Shown piece by piece: positions 22,801-31,659 of a stretch of 64,000 nucleotides of DNA (positions are counted from its first letter, which is position 1; each line of letters begins with the position of its first letter). This DNA comes from Trichomonas tenax. Taxonomy: Eukaryota; Parabasalia; Trichomonadida; Trichomonadidae. The translations under genes and the position numbers were made by a program. A model generated the notes under the pieces. That model had not been told where the DNA came from, made no database searches, and was given only the letters and a program-made list of their open reading frames with translations. The DNA is taken from contig JALKBU010000138.1 of assembly GCA_023091735.1 (NCBI GenBank), positions 1 through 64,000 of the forward strand. Direction: 5' to 3'.

Positions 22801-24827
22801 TCGATAGCCTTCATAAGGGCGCCGTGAATACCTGCGAGCTTTTGGTCCTCGTTGTAGACATCAATGAAGCGCTGGAAGAAGAGATATGTCTCCGGGTGAC
22901 GCTGGTTCGTCGCATCGATTGATTGAAGGATGAACTGAAGTGACTGAAGTGCGTTTTCTTGGAGCTCCTGGATGTTGATACTGACAGCGAGAGCGCGGAT
23001 GATGTAAGGGATGAGGAACTTCTTGATCAAGTTGTAAGACTTGAGCATTGAGATGATTGCTGGTGCCTTCTCTGGCTGCTTGGCGTATGACTCATCCCAT
23101 GTGAGAATGTAAGCCATCTCGTGGCCGCCGCTTGACTTTGTGTCGTGCTCGATGTTCTTTGAGGAGAGGAGCATCACTTCGTATGAAAGCTTTGTCTCTG
23201 TCTGGACTTCTGGCTGATTGAGCCAGCTCGGGATTGCCTTGGAGAGGTCCTCGGCGGAGTTATCGGATAGTGGCTTTCTAAGGAATATTGACTTGACTTC
23301 TGTTGTGACATTGATAGCTGTATCCTGCGTGTTTGTGATCATCAAGACACCGTATGAGGACTGGTGGATTGTACCCTTGGAACGAGATGTTCTCTGAACT
23401 TCGATGATGACGACGCAATTCTTCGGATTGATCATATCCAAGTTGATGCACGCCATTTCGTCGATCTTGAACTCTTTGGATCCCTTCTCGACGAATGTGG
23501 CAAACATTTCGTTGTTAAATGCTTCACATCTCTCGAAGCAATTGATGAACTTCTTGTTGACGAAATCGAGAACTCTGAGGATGACCCTTGTACGCTTCTT
23601 AGCTGTCTTGTGGATAAGATTATGAAGGTAAATGAAGAGATTGTTTGCCTGGAATGTTGGTGTGACAGCAGGGGACTCCTTGATGGCGTGAACTGCCTGT
23701 TTTCCATCTGGCGATGTGGCTTCTGTTGTGACTTTGAGAATGTTGATGTCGCAGATCACTTTATTGAGCTCTGGTGCTGGAATATAGTTCTCCGAATGTC
23801 CTGTAAGGATATCGTTCAATGTGTTGAGTGGTGAAACCATTTCCTTCGGCATGAAAAGCTGCATTTCGAAGTTTGCGATCTTTGATGAATTAATTTCATC
23901 CATTGTGATCGGCTGCTTGTTGATAACGAGTACCGGGTTCTCGAGGAACTTCGGACTTGCCTGTGTGCCTAAGTATTCAGTGCCAACAGCGATATATTCG
24001 TTTGCCCATGGTCCTGGCTGTTGGTTGTTCTCACCACCGAAGTGGACGTGTGAGAAAACACGGAGCTCGAGCAACAATATGTTAAGAATGTTGCCTGGCA
24101 AGTTTTCCATGCGAATTTCGTGTTCAACGGCCTTTTCTGATGCTCTGTGGTGGATATCAGCAGGAGCATTGAGAAGCTCGCGCTGGTTGTTCTGGATGCA
24201 GTACAAACGTGGGCAAAGTCTCGCATCTGAATTTAACGTAATTGTGAATTTCAAGCTAACGCTTAATGTAGCTTCGAAATTGATTGTCTTGGAATCACTT
24301 GTAACATCAATGAGGTCGCTGGGCTTCAATTCTGTGGTTGTAAGGATTGATTCGTTTTCTGATCTCTTGATATCGGTTGGGAGACCAATTGTCTTCTTCA
24401 AACCTGACAAAGCACGAACGAGCTCCTGAAGTTCGGAAGGAGTTCTGTTATCTTTACAGAAATGCAAAACTTTCGAATATTGAATGATTGTTGTCGCGTA
24501 ATTTGCTGGTAAATAGCATGAATCACTTGTTGTGTCGCAGATTGGGTGCAGCATATCCTGCAATTTCTGATTTTTGAGGACTTCATATGCTTCAACATCG
24601 ATCAGGTTGAAATTTGCCGCATTGTTTATCTTGAGGAATGATTTTGGACAGACACCGCATCTATACGTATTCTTATTTCTCGCCCAAACCCAGTCCTGAG
24701 ATTGACGAAAAACTTGGAGTGTGTCTCCGGCGATAATTGTCAAGTAGCCCTCTTTCTCGGACGAAAATGGATATATTGCTTTAGCTTCAAAGTCAACTTT
24801 CTCCCAAACAGTCGGAGTTGACGACAT
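19866..24827 (-). CDS. DOCK-family Rho/Rac guanine nucleotide exchange factor
   Basis: A 1653-residue protein with the full DOCK-A/B layout. An SH3 domain covers about residues 13-67 (AKAIYPFSSEKEGYLTI... W-VWAR). A DHR-1/C2-like beta domain follows at roughly 185-540. A long helical middle follows. DHR-2 occupies roughly 1130-1620: the RFYGDFNSFYRNKTFVYRR segment, EEFTTDIPLQS, PIEVAIRNLRQKSREI and GVNGGIGVYLNLFF are the lobe B/C signatures. DOCK proteins load GTP on Rac/Cdc42 to drive actin remodelling, usually with ELMO through the SH3. The valine nucleotide sensor region is present in divergent form. Third-position GC is higher than in neighbours, suggesting strong expression. ACCCT-rich motifs lie upstream at 24973-25071. 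Confidence 0.93.
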   Translation of the reverse strand: MSSTPTVWEKVDFEAKAIYPFSSEKEGYLTIIAGDTLQVFRQSQDWVWARNKNTYRCGVCPKSFLKINNAANFNLIDVEAYEVLKNQKLQDMLHPICDTTSDSCYLPANYATTIIQYSKVLHFCKDNRTPSELQELVRALSGLKKTIGLPTDIKRSENESILTTTELKPSDLIDVTSDSKTINFEATLSVSLKFTITLNSDARLCPRLYCIQNNQRELLNAPADIHHRASEKAVEHEIRMENLPGNILNILLLELRVFSHVHFGGENNQQPGPWANEYIAVGTEYLGTQASPKFLENPVLVINKQPITMDEINSSKIANFEMQLFMPKEMVSPLNTLNDILTGHSENYIPAPELNKVICDINILKVTTEATSPDGKQAVHAIKESPAVTPTFQANNLFIYLHNLIHKTAKKRTRVILRVLDFVNKKFINCFERCEAFNNEMFATFVEKGSKEFKIDEMACINLDMINPKNCVVIIEVQRTSRSKGTIHQSSYGVLMITNTQDTAINVTTEVKSIFLRKPLSDNSAEDLSKAIPSWLNQPEVQTETKLSYEVMLLSSKNIEHDTKSSGGHEMAYILTWDESYAKQPEKAPAIISMLKSYNLIKKFLIPYIIRALAVSINIQELQENALQSLQFILQSIDATNQRHPETYLFFQRFIDVYNEDQKLAGIHGALMKAIDENIPMIDEQNPPSSDINSQASGPARCLPYYLQLSLLSIALSNDSTKDNSKSNIFVDALRSLAEKIKAMFSFPEANKTLITTIPFLASSYQLLCDLIWDHFPAQEATKLIAGMVLPVCKIRNAWSDQNRLKTVSIKALSNPQIHTTVLNSMIESFASTESHLFLFDTYPSLVGLLFSILHFSDSPDEDILMLQDFTEQILMLPETEEELSQANFNKTIEFYDQRLHDLLASKQEILLQDLNDRQQKDLEKIFKTKKLDTSSNIYYILLLIYYGGAKVLEKTLQKRKDKAAFFWKILCVFRIILEDDALIDKPYYFFITLPALLSILSFVKNPNYKFLLNYVVHLIDFINTFYKLFLKRSQKLNATDMALYQRTYVFKLNPLAEILPMLLKLIPEDQRFIPSIFVPFFHFYILTDDKGTRDEIAKGFRLIVDADYKQSLSHVKKGADVETLENSGNAFMDALNSISNDQTVKERLLEIVKLIDSAAEGATMPAVVAFFQRSRSISIYMHDINTIASDPEHEHQKSQALIEILDSCLKANDIRLFVHFSSMLYDLHIHLEKNLTEAAETLVYTASKLSWTDTTLLPEGHDQEAQPAYERKASCLLLAIKHFKKSLFYESAISVIQQLREFYTTVSYDYVALAKLIDEEKELYDLINHGGEPIPLNHFIGVRFYGDFNSFYRNKTFVYRRDGFFNNGTMLNQMTNWFQGAQVVSKPPENIKPEDKVIYIFNLIPVIDDGDIDLVLEPQSEFMVRTTTKVSRFRSEVPIRKKRSDGLGENAEGFIQTEEFTTDIPLQSYIKQTELHLVGSVQTHAPIEVAIRNLRQKSREILTTASRFYRDKYFYDKCDSNDLRCLTRLLNGIADAGVNGGIGVYLNLFFGDNDFAKEKINQDNLPTLKTAIIDQLKTLKWGSNLHHFLIDDSSMALHMNIYAATMKMVNLCKKVIGEFDVYDQPSFTKLHDLSWLGLSEDADFEEEEDNQN

Positions 24828-25080
24828 TTTTTTGTTTTTTAATACTTTTTGTTTGGTTTACATTATTTGATATTTGTATGGATGTGTGCATTGAGTATTT
24901 TTTTGATGCGCGCGGATTTTGCGGATTTACAGATCGCATTGTGAACTGGAAAACCCCCAAATATTCATTCATTACCCTGCAATACTTAAATTACCACCTG
25001 ATAAAATTTGATAAACCCTATCTATTATCACCCCCTTTTTAACCATTGATCTCCCTCATTTTTGTGTTCTAACCCTGTAT
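24828..25080 (-). promoter_or_regulatory. Upstream region of DOCK gene, ACCCT-rich
   Basis: On the + strand this region has TTACCCTG (24973), ATAAACCCTAT (25012), ATCACCCCC (25027) and TAACCCTG (25061-25070). Read on the gene's strand these are AGGGT words. Similar words crowd upstream of the Rxt3-like and WD40 genes. Confidence 0.4.
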
Positions 25081-27581
25081 TTCTCCTAAAAAGTGACGAA
25101 ATGATCATGTGCAAATTCGCTCAATGCGCTCTATGATTGCGGTATTGCAAAAGCTTATATAAAGGAATGGAAACAAAAAAAAGGCATATTTAACGAGAAT
25201 CTTTTGAGATAATTTTGATTTTCTTATATAGTATATATGATTAAAGAATTGTAATATACACATCTAGGCAATATGAATGGCAGTTAATTTTTAGTTTGAA
25301 ACACATGATTAAAATTATCGTAGGAAAAAATTTGAAATTGTGAGGAATAAATGGACGGAATCAACTACAATTGAATAGTATAGTATAGTATGAAGGACTA
25401 ACTACCAAATGAAGAAAACTACAAGCATCTTGTGATGAGTTTGCATGCTCTGTTTACCAGCTGATATTAGAGTACATTACTCACATGGATGCTGCCAGTA
25501 AGGTTTTTTTTATTTTAAACAGCATCAAGATTTTAAAAAAGAATACAATATACATTTTTCCATTAAAAATAGTAAAATTAATCAACACTATGAATTTTTA
25601 CACTGCTTATGTTTAAAATATGGTATATAGCTATAATATGAGGGGCTGCTCCTCAGGGTCCTTGTTACTTTTACTCATGCTTTCCAAAAATTGTGCGCAT
25701 TGGCCTTAAAAAGGCCAATGCGCACAACCATAATATTTGGTGTGCAGAGCCTATTTTTCTACAAAAAAATTGATTCTTGATGATTTCAGTTCTTTAAAGA
25801 ACCTTAATTATAAAATCGCTTCTAAGCCCATATTATATATAGTAAACATACTATTATCACACTGTATATATTCTTAAAATTGCCTGGAAAACATATTCAT
25901 AAAGTATAATTCAGTTATTCCTTGTTTTGAAGAAATTTCCATTGATATTTTTTTGTGTATAAGGAAGTAAGAATTAACTAAATTAGGATCATGATGTCCA
26001 TCGATATGTTATTTTAAATTTAGCTTGGTTACAAATATAGTTTTATATTTTCAAATTTGATAATTCAATCACTTTTGAAATCATTCAGAATTTCAAATTT
26101 TAGCTCTATATAAAGCACAACTCCCATATTTCTTTTCCCAATTTTGCTTTTATGAAAATTATTACCGTCCCAAATTTGTCTATGGAAAAAAATTTTGCTA
26201 CACAAGTAGTTTTTGAATAGGTCTGTCTGGCAGAAAAATATGTAAACTCTGTTTTATAAGGTTATCGATGTAATTCAAAAATGATGCTATGGGACTCGAA
26301 GGCTTGAATTAAAACTTTTGTAATGATCCAACTAAGATACGTAAGTATGCCGAAATCTTAGGGGACTCTAGGCTCTTAATAATTTTTAAAAAGTGCAATT
26401 CAATGTCTTTTCACAAAACTTTATTTCAAGAATTTATCGAGGAAATTTCGTTGAATCTTAATAAGAAGTATTCATTGATATGTATAAGCTAATTTAGAGT
26501 GTATCCTTCGATTTAATTTTCTTAAATTCTATTGATTTTTCGATGAAATATTTCATTTTCAAGAAATTTTCAAACTTTTTTGTAAATTCTTTCTATATGT
26601 TTATTCCTTATTTTGCAATGCAGCATTAGTTTTCTGAGCTAAAAATCACTCGGTTGACATCTCACATGCCCCCTGAAGATTTTTTGTCGTATCAAGACTT
26701 TTCATACTCACTCTCCCAACATAATTCTAATCATTCAGAAACAAATTCAGCATGTCATGCTACAATTTATGCTGAAATTAGAAGACAACGAGATGGAGGC
26801 TTCGCAATCTCTCGTTTGTTTTCCTTTACTCGAAATTATTAAATGTCAAAAAAGTTATTTTCGATGTTTTTTAAGTTTTACCTGATTCTGATGCAATACT
26901 ACACAAGGCAAGCCTCGGCTTGCGTTCAGACTCAAGATGAAAATTCGATGCCGAATCTCCATCTGGTTTTCCAATTTTCGTTTAAAAAACGCCACAAAGG
27001 CGCTTACACATATCATAAGAAGGGTTATGAACCCACAGAATTGCGTGCATTACAAAAAAAGATTATCATTTTTTTTTAATCTTCTTCTGTTTTCAAAGTC
27101 ACCCGCATATTCTTACACCAAATCATACATGTAAACATTCTCTTCATATAAACTACTGTCAATATTCACTGTTTCTTGATTTATGCGTAAACAAGCTTTC
27201 ACTATAGAGTGAGTGTCAAAAATTTAGAAAATCGAAAATTAAGCGACAGATATCAATAATATGATGAATAAATGCTATCCATCACGAAAATAATGCATTC
27301 TAAATTTCTGCCACCGACCAAAAATTGAGGGGATTTGCATAGCAAAAATTTATTTGCATAGGTAAGTTCGAGACAGTATAAGGAAAATATATTAATGCAA
27401 CTAAGTCTTTGCTTGATACAAAACTGCTTTTGGAGTCATAGCAATGTGAATGTTAATGAATTGCAATTCATATTTGAGAATCATTTTGCAAACATTGAGA
27501 ATCAACAATATAATGGTTTATTTTGTACTAACAACTGCAAATAGTTTATTTTGTAATATAGAAGAAGCATTAACAACATGT
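25081..27581. other. Gene-poor region
   Basis: No supported gene. Small open frames at 26654-26842 and 26843-27079 (+) show no domain or initiator element. A short TATAG tandem lies near 25374-25390, and a perfect hairpin is at 25691-25727. Confidence 0.4.
25691..25727. repeat. Perfect 17-bp-stem hairpin
   Basis: TTGTGCGCATTGGCCTT is followed after AAA by its exact complement. It is GC-richer than the flanks. A related word GGTGTGCAGAGCC follows at about 25739, and GGGGCTGCTCCTCAGGG precedes at 25642. It may be a structured RNA or a palindromic core of a repeat. Confidence 0.75.
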
Positions 27582-28556
27582 TCAATTTGTTGGATAATTT
27601 GTGCTACGATTATGTGATGGAGCGATAAGAATTGTGTCAACTGGTTCGAAGGACTCCTTCCTAATGATGATGGCTCTTGATGTAACAGAGAATTCAGAAA
27701 GATCAATATCATCATGGATTACATCGCCAAGCTCAGCAGCATCACTCTTTCTCTTGAGTGCATTTAACGTTGGTGTATCATCGAATTTGATAAGTTGGAA
27801 TTTCGTTCCAGATTTGAACTTAATTTCGTATCTCACTCTTCCGATATCAAAGAACAACCGATTGCTATTAAAGAACCCATTGACAACGTTGAAGCGTGAG
27901 AAAATCTGCAAAAACATGTGTGGTTTGTATACAATACCAACTTCGCCTGTAATAGAGAACTTGTATGAAGGAACAACCGCCTGCTTGCGAATGAAGTCCT
28001 CTGGTGAAACTAAATTGGGCATATCGTCATACATTGTTACTACGAAGAAATTAGAAACGCGAATCGAATAAGGAGCGACTTGGTTGAATTCCTGCGACTT
28101 TATGCCGTTTCTCGTTATTGATGGATAGGACGTCGGTGAATTGTCGATAAGGATCTGCAAAATTACGCCTTTTACGACAAGATCTAAAGGAATTTCTGTG
28201 ATTTGAGCTGTTTTCGGATAATCAGCTTCGGAGCAGTTCTGAACCTCATAAAAGTTCTTGATTGTGCAGAATCTTCTTCTGATTGCTGATTTTGATTTTT
28301 GATGAATGAATAAAGCGCCTGTGTGGGCAGCAATTGCGGTCAAATCACTCTGCGGCGTGTAGTGTGTTGATCCCCACAGTGGCAATTGATGCTGTTGCTG
28401 CTTGTTCATGTTTTGTGGAGAATAAGGCGTGAATAAAGCGTTCGGAATGAAGAATTGGAAAATGTTACCTATCTGCGGTTTGAGGGATTCCATGTTGAAT
28501 CCGGTTTTATACTCAATTGCATTAAATTGGCCTTCGTCGTTTGATGAATCATCCAT
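27582..28556 (-). CDS. Rxt3-like histone deacetylase complex protein
   Basis: A 324-residue protein. The segment LPLWGSTHYTPQSDLTAIAAHTGALF (split here: LPLWGSTHYTPQSDL, then TAIAAHTGALF; residues of about 58-83) matches the Rxt3 family pattern LWGTDVYTDDSDVVAVLIHSG, and it is preceded by GNIFQFFIPNALF, like the family's GN-x-F-E-V-R-I-P. Rxt3 is a component of the fungal Rpd3L histone deacetylase complex and its relatives. The rest is beta-rich with no other domain recognised. The ATG at 28554-28556 is the first in frame. It is divergently transcribed from the RPA49-like gene across 242 bases that carry several ACCCT motifs. The family call rests mainly on the one segment. Confidence 0.6.
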   Translation of the reverse strand: MDDSSNDEGQFNAIEYKTGFNMESLKPQIGNIFQFFIPNALFTPYSPQNMNKQQQHQLPLWGSTHYTPQSDLTAIAAHTGALFIHQKSKSAIRRRFCTIKNFYEVQNCSEADYPKTAQITEIPLDLVVKGVILQILIDNSPTSYPSITRNGIKSQEFNQVAPYSIRVSNFFVVTMYDDMPNLVSPEDFIRKQAVVPSYKFSITGEVGIVYKPHMFLQIFSRFNVVNGFFNSNRLFFDIGRVRYEIKFKSGTKFQLIKFDDTPTLNALKRKSDAAELGDVIHDDIDLSEFSVTSRAIIIRKESFEPVDTILIAPSHNRSTNYPTN

Positions 28557-28798
28557 TTGCGAAATTTATACTGAAGACCCTGAACTAAAACATCGGACCC
28601 TGCATCATCATACCCAAAAAATATTTTTATAACCCTAAAATAATAAACCCTTGATTTATTATCAAAATTGAATACTCCCCTTATTTAAAATCACAACCTA
28701 TGTTTAAATTAAATGAACCCCTGTTTTAGAAATTAGAGCCCTGTTATGAGATGTCACTTTTCGAGAATTTTGTAAACTTTTGAATTTAAAAGACACCA
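28557..28798. promoter_or_regulatory. Bidirectional promoter with ACCCT motifs
   Basis: The 242-base divergent spacer contains GACCCTG (28577, 28596), TTTTATAACCCT (28625-28636), AAACCCTT (28647), AACCCCTG (28712) and GCCCTG (28737). An Inr-like TCACTTTTCGAG begins at 28754, 45 bases before the RPA49-like ATG. TTTTATAACCCT recurs exactly at 48605-48616, upstream of the WD40 gene. Confidence 0.5.
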
Positions 28799-29164
28799 AT
28801 GGCTGAGAATCAACTTAAAATACCGCAGAGCGTTGCTATCTACGAATGTGGTGAAGGTCGTGGTGAAGTTCATCTCTTTGCGCATCCTGTAGAGGGTGGT
28901 CATGTCATTGCAGGTGAAGATGATTTATATAATTATGAGTTGAAACAAATGGAAACATTCGCTTGTGGCACATTATTTATTAGAAATAAAAAGACTGGTG
29001 AAATGAAACAGATTCCTGTCGATAAATATCTTCAAATTACAAGAACACTTAAAATCGAACGCGGTGAAACTACAGTCAGCAAGGGTGTTGTTGGCCTTGT
29101 TGAAAACTTCGGTACTAGAGCTTCTAAAAGAATCCTCAAACAGCGCCAGAATGCTGCTAAATAA
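28799..29164 (+). CDS. RPA49-like RNA polymerase I factor, short form
   Basis: A 121-residue protein. Its beta-rich body (GEDDLYNYELKQMETFACGT, then LFIRNKKTGEMKQIPV) resembles the N-terminal dimerisation module of the Pol I subunit A49: the G-E...L-x-Y..., F-x-x-G-V/T, G-x-x-x-x-x-PV order. The last third (GLVENFGTRASKRILKQRQ) resembles the 'EAFGTKKAKKA' linker of A49. The long C-terminal tandem winged-helix part of A49 is absent; the stop at 29162 is clean. In yeast, A49 and A34.5 form a TFIIF-like heterodimer on Pol I. The call is moderate because the similarity is judged by eye. Confidence 0.5.
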   Translation: MAENQLKIPQSVAIYECGEGRGEVHLFAHPVEGGHVIAGEDDLYNYELKQMETFACGTLFIRNKKTGEMKQIPVDKYLQITRTLKIERGETTVSKGVVGLVENFGTRASKRILKQRQNAAK

Positions 29165-29490
29165 TTATAGAATTTTATTAGATATAGAAATAGAATTATC
29201 ATTTAGATTAAAACTTATTGCTTTACTCAATATACATCAACACGCATTTACTTTAACAATAAATCACAAAAGTCAAAAATCTCTAAAACATATCTCTATA
29301 AAAGAGAACAAAGCATTCATAACTCTTTAATGCGAGTTGAATTGCATTGGCTTGATTGATCTTTGTTGTAATATTTTTTTGATATAAAAATATTTTGAGT
29401 TGAATCATCCAGGATGAAAGTAAAATTGGTAAAAACTATTTATAAACAAAAACACACAATATAAATTCGTATACAAAAAAATATATAAAA
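29165..29490. other. Convergent spacer
   Basis: The 3' flanks of the RPA49-like (+) and CK2 beta (-) genes meet here. Nothing else is supported. Confidence 0.4.
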
Positions 29491-30237
29491 TTAATCAGCT
29501 GGAGGCTCAAAGTGAGCTTCATCTTGTAACTGTGGGAGATCGTAGTCCTGTATATTCGATATATGAGGGCGATATTTTGTTGTTGGCGTCATATGAACTC
29601 TAAAACCAAAAACTTTTTGATCAAAGGGCTGGAATTCATCTGAAGTATCAAAATGAACAAATTCGCATAAGAATAAGTGTGGAAATGCAGGGCCGAAGTG
29701 TGCACCGTCTATTGTTGGTTTTCGCGGAGCTTTATAAATATCGCAACATTTCGGGCAAAACAGTTTAACTGCATGTTTTCTCATTGTCGAGGAAGTTCCC
29801 ATCGGTAGAAGATGTGTTCCATTGCACAAAGCACGCGGGCATTCGCCGAAAACGCCTGATTCATATTTCTTTTTCATGGAATAAAGTCCTTTAGGCTGTG
29901 TAATCCATCGAGCGTGTAAAAGTCCGTATATTCTTGTCGCTTGCACGTGAATTTGCTTTATTTTGTCTTCTGTAAAATCTTGCCATTTTTCAGAGTGCTG
30001 ATCTGAGATTAATTCTATTGCCTCATCGAAATTTTCGAATAGCTCTCTGATGCCGTACTGATTAAACCAGTCTGTGACCCACTCTATGTCAATTGCAACA
30101 TACCACTTGTTTTGCGGCAAGTTACAGAACTGGAAAATCCAGGGGTCAGCATTAGAAGGACACTTAGCACATGGACCGCCGAAAAGACGGAACCCATCGT
30201 ATTCAATAAAACGCTGTGAGCCTTCTTTATTAGACAT
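29491..30237 (-). CDS. CSNK2B: Casein kinase II regulatory (beta) subunit
   Basis: A 248-residue CK2 beta. The zinc-binding region is intact: CPRALC, then about 24 residues later CPKCC, giving the C-x4-C...C-x2-C pattern that drives beta dimerisation. The segments LYGLIHAR (as IYGLLHARW), LPMGTS and DGAHFGPAFPHLFL follow the family order. The N-terminal W-x-FC-x-L region is present as WIFQFCNLPQNKWYVAID. Beta forms a tetramer with two catalytic alpha subunits and controls substrate choice. It is slightly longer than human CK2 beta (215). The start at 30235-30237 is the first ATG. Confidence 0.95.
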   Translation of the reverse strand: MSNKEGSQRFIEYDGFRLFGGPCAKCPSNADPWIFQFCNLPQNKWYVAIDIEWVTDWFNQYGIRELFENFDEAIELISDQHSEKWQDFTEDKIKQIHVQATRIYGLLHARWITQPKGLYSMKKKYESGVFGECPRALCNGTHLLPMGTSSTMRKHAVKLFCPKCCDIYKAPRKPTIDGAHFGPAFPHLFLCEFVHFDTSDEFQPFDQKVFGFRVHMTPTTKYRPHISNIQDYDLPQLQDEAHFEPPAD

Positions 30238-30564
30238 TTATAAAAAAATAACCGAGTCTGTTTTCTCTATTTTTTGAATCATTTATTCTTTATATATTAA
30301 CTCATAGTGATCCATTGTAACAGAAATCAAAGTTATTTTTGCTCTTTTCCAATTTTATTCCAAAATTCGATTTAATATATCATGAAATGAATCGATAAAA
30401 ACGTTCAATATCATAACCACAATTTCGCTATGAATAATATAGATTAAATATCATAGACACATTGCCTAATAATGATATTTATGGTAAAAATGAATTTGAC
30501 CAAATAAGAGCTATCGTCCTTCCCCTAAATAAGAGGACGATATAAACGTTTACAAGTTTATATA
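30238..30564. promoter_or_regulatory. Divergent upstream region, CK2 beta (-) and LisH (+)
   Basis: AT-rich, 327 bases, no full TGWCATGTAAA motif. A hairpin lies at 30513-30541, 24 bases from the LisH start. Confidence 0.35.
30513..30541 (+). repeat. Short hairpin before LisH gene
   Basis: ATCGTCCT and AGGACGAT pair across a 13-base loop, ending 23 bases before ATG 30565. It would fall in or near the 5' leader. Confidence 0.4.
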
Positions 30565-31269
30565 ATGCAAGAAATTCCTAATTGTCCTCCTGAATTAAAT
30601 GAGAAAGTATTCGAGATGATGGAAAGCACGGGACAGAACAATATACTTTGTGCTGATTATTTCACAGATTTCGCTTACGAATGCTTAGATTCACGAATTA
30701 AATACTTCAAAAAGCCACTTCCTGTTCCTAGAGATTTAGCAAATCAAATAGCAGCCAGATTAGTTCTCGAATATCTTCAGAAAAAGGAATTAGTTCGTTC
30801 ATATAACGTTGTTATGAAAGAAGGAAGAAGCGACATGTTTAGTGATATGAACGATGCTAACATTGATGCATTGCAACTAAATCCAAGAATACCTCCAATA
30901 AAGAAATTAATGAGACAAAGATACGCAATTCCTGAAGAATCAGAAGGTTGGTTCAACATCGATTCTCAGATTGATGACACCATCGATGTGGATCAAGAAG
31001 GAGGCTCTACATTCTCTGTTGCAACAATTCTCGAAAAAGTTGAAAGAAAGAATGCGCGTGAGAGTCTCATTGGGTACGCAAGGCCAAGGCAACAGAAGAG
31101 GCCAAAGTATACCTGCAATTTCAGCGTCGCAAGCAAATCATTATCTAATAAATCCGGTTCCAATCAAAACAGGAGTAACGATTCGAGAAATATTGATCCA
31201 AACACTCCAATTACAGTTAAAAGTGATACAAAATCTAGAAAATCTCGTCAATCAAAGAAACCTAACTAA
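30565..31269 (+). CDS. LisH-domain protein
   Basis: A 234-residue protein. LVLEYLQKKELVRSYNVVMKEG (residues of about 72-93; LVLEYLQKKELVRSY then NVVMKEG) has the LisH pattern: hydrophobic-x-x-YL-x-x-x-x-L-x-x-[TS]. LisH motifs mediate dimerisation and are common in centrosomal, basal-body and dynein-regulating proteins such as FOP and LIS1. Residues 1-70 are predicted helical. The C-terminal 60 residues are basic and Ser/Asn rich and probably disordered. The gene may serve the basal bodies of a flagellate, which is inference from the motif. Confidence 0.6.
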   Translation: MQEIPNCPPELNEKVFEMMESTGQNNILCADYFTDFAYECLDSRIKYFKKPLPVPRDLANQIAARLVLEYLQKKELVRSYNVVMKEGRSDMFSDMNDANIDALQLNPRIPPIKKLMRQRYAIPEESEGWFNIDSQIDDTIDVDQEGGSTFSVATILEKVERKNARESLIGYARPRQQKRPKYTCNFSVASKSLSNKSGSNQNRSNDSRNIDPNTPITVKSDTKSRKSRQSKKPN

Positions 31270-31659
31270 TCACGTTCGTTTATACGATTTTCGATTCTAC
31301 ACCTGTATGTTTACTGTCTGTTTTTTACGCTGATGAATTAAATTATTGTTTGTATTAATTTTTTCATTTTATCGAATATCTTTAAAGTAACAACTACATA
31401 CAACAATCACACTTTGAAATATTAGAACAATTATGATTATTGAGATATGTATCATAATGTAAAACAGCAAAATTTTATTCAATATAAAATTGTTTAAATT
31501 TCATCAAATTTTAATGACACTATAATTTAATTTGTATTTTAAATTATAAATCATTAATTTGATTTTTGGAAAAATGTTTTGATTCATTGTAAAACTAGAA
31601 AGGAAAACAATTTTGAAGATTAAATTATATTCTTAAACTTTTCTAGGGACACAATATGA
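31270..31659. other. Intergenic
   Basis: AT-rich upstream region of the helical-repeat gene, without recognised motif. Confidence 0.35.

Noticed and set aside
23821..24429. 202-codon + strand open frame inside the DOCK gene
   Set aside because: Antisense shadow; the DOCK frame is the well-supported one.
26654..27079. Two short + strand open frames
   Set aside because: No conserved-looking features, weak start context; likely chance.
28560..28740. Telomere repeat
   Set aside because: AACCCT words are irregularly spaced and embedded between two genes, so not a telomeric array.
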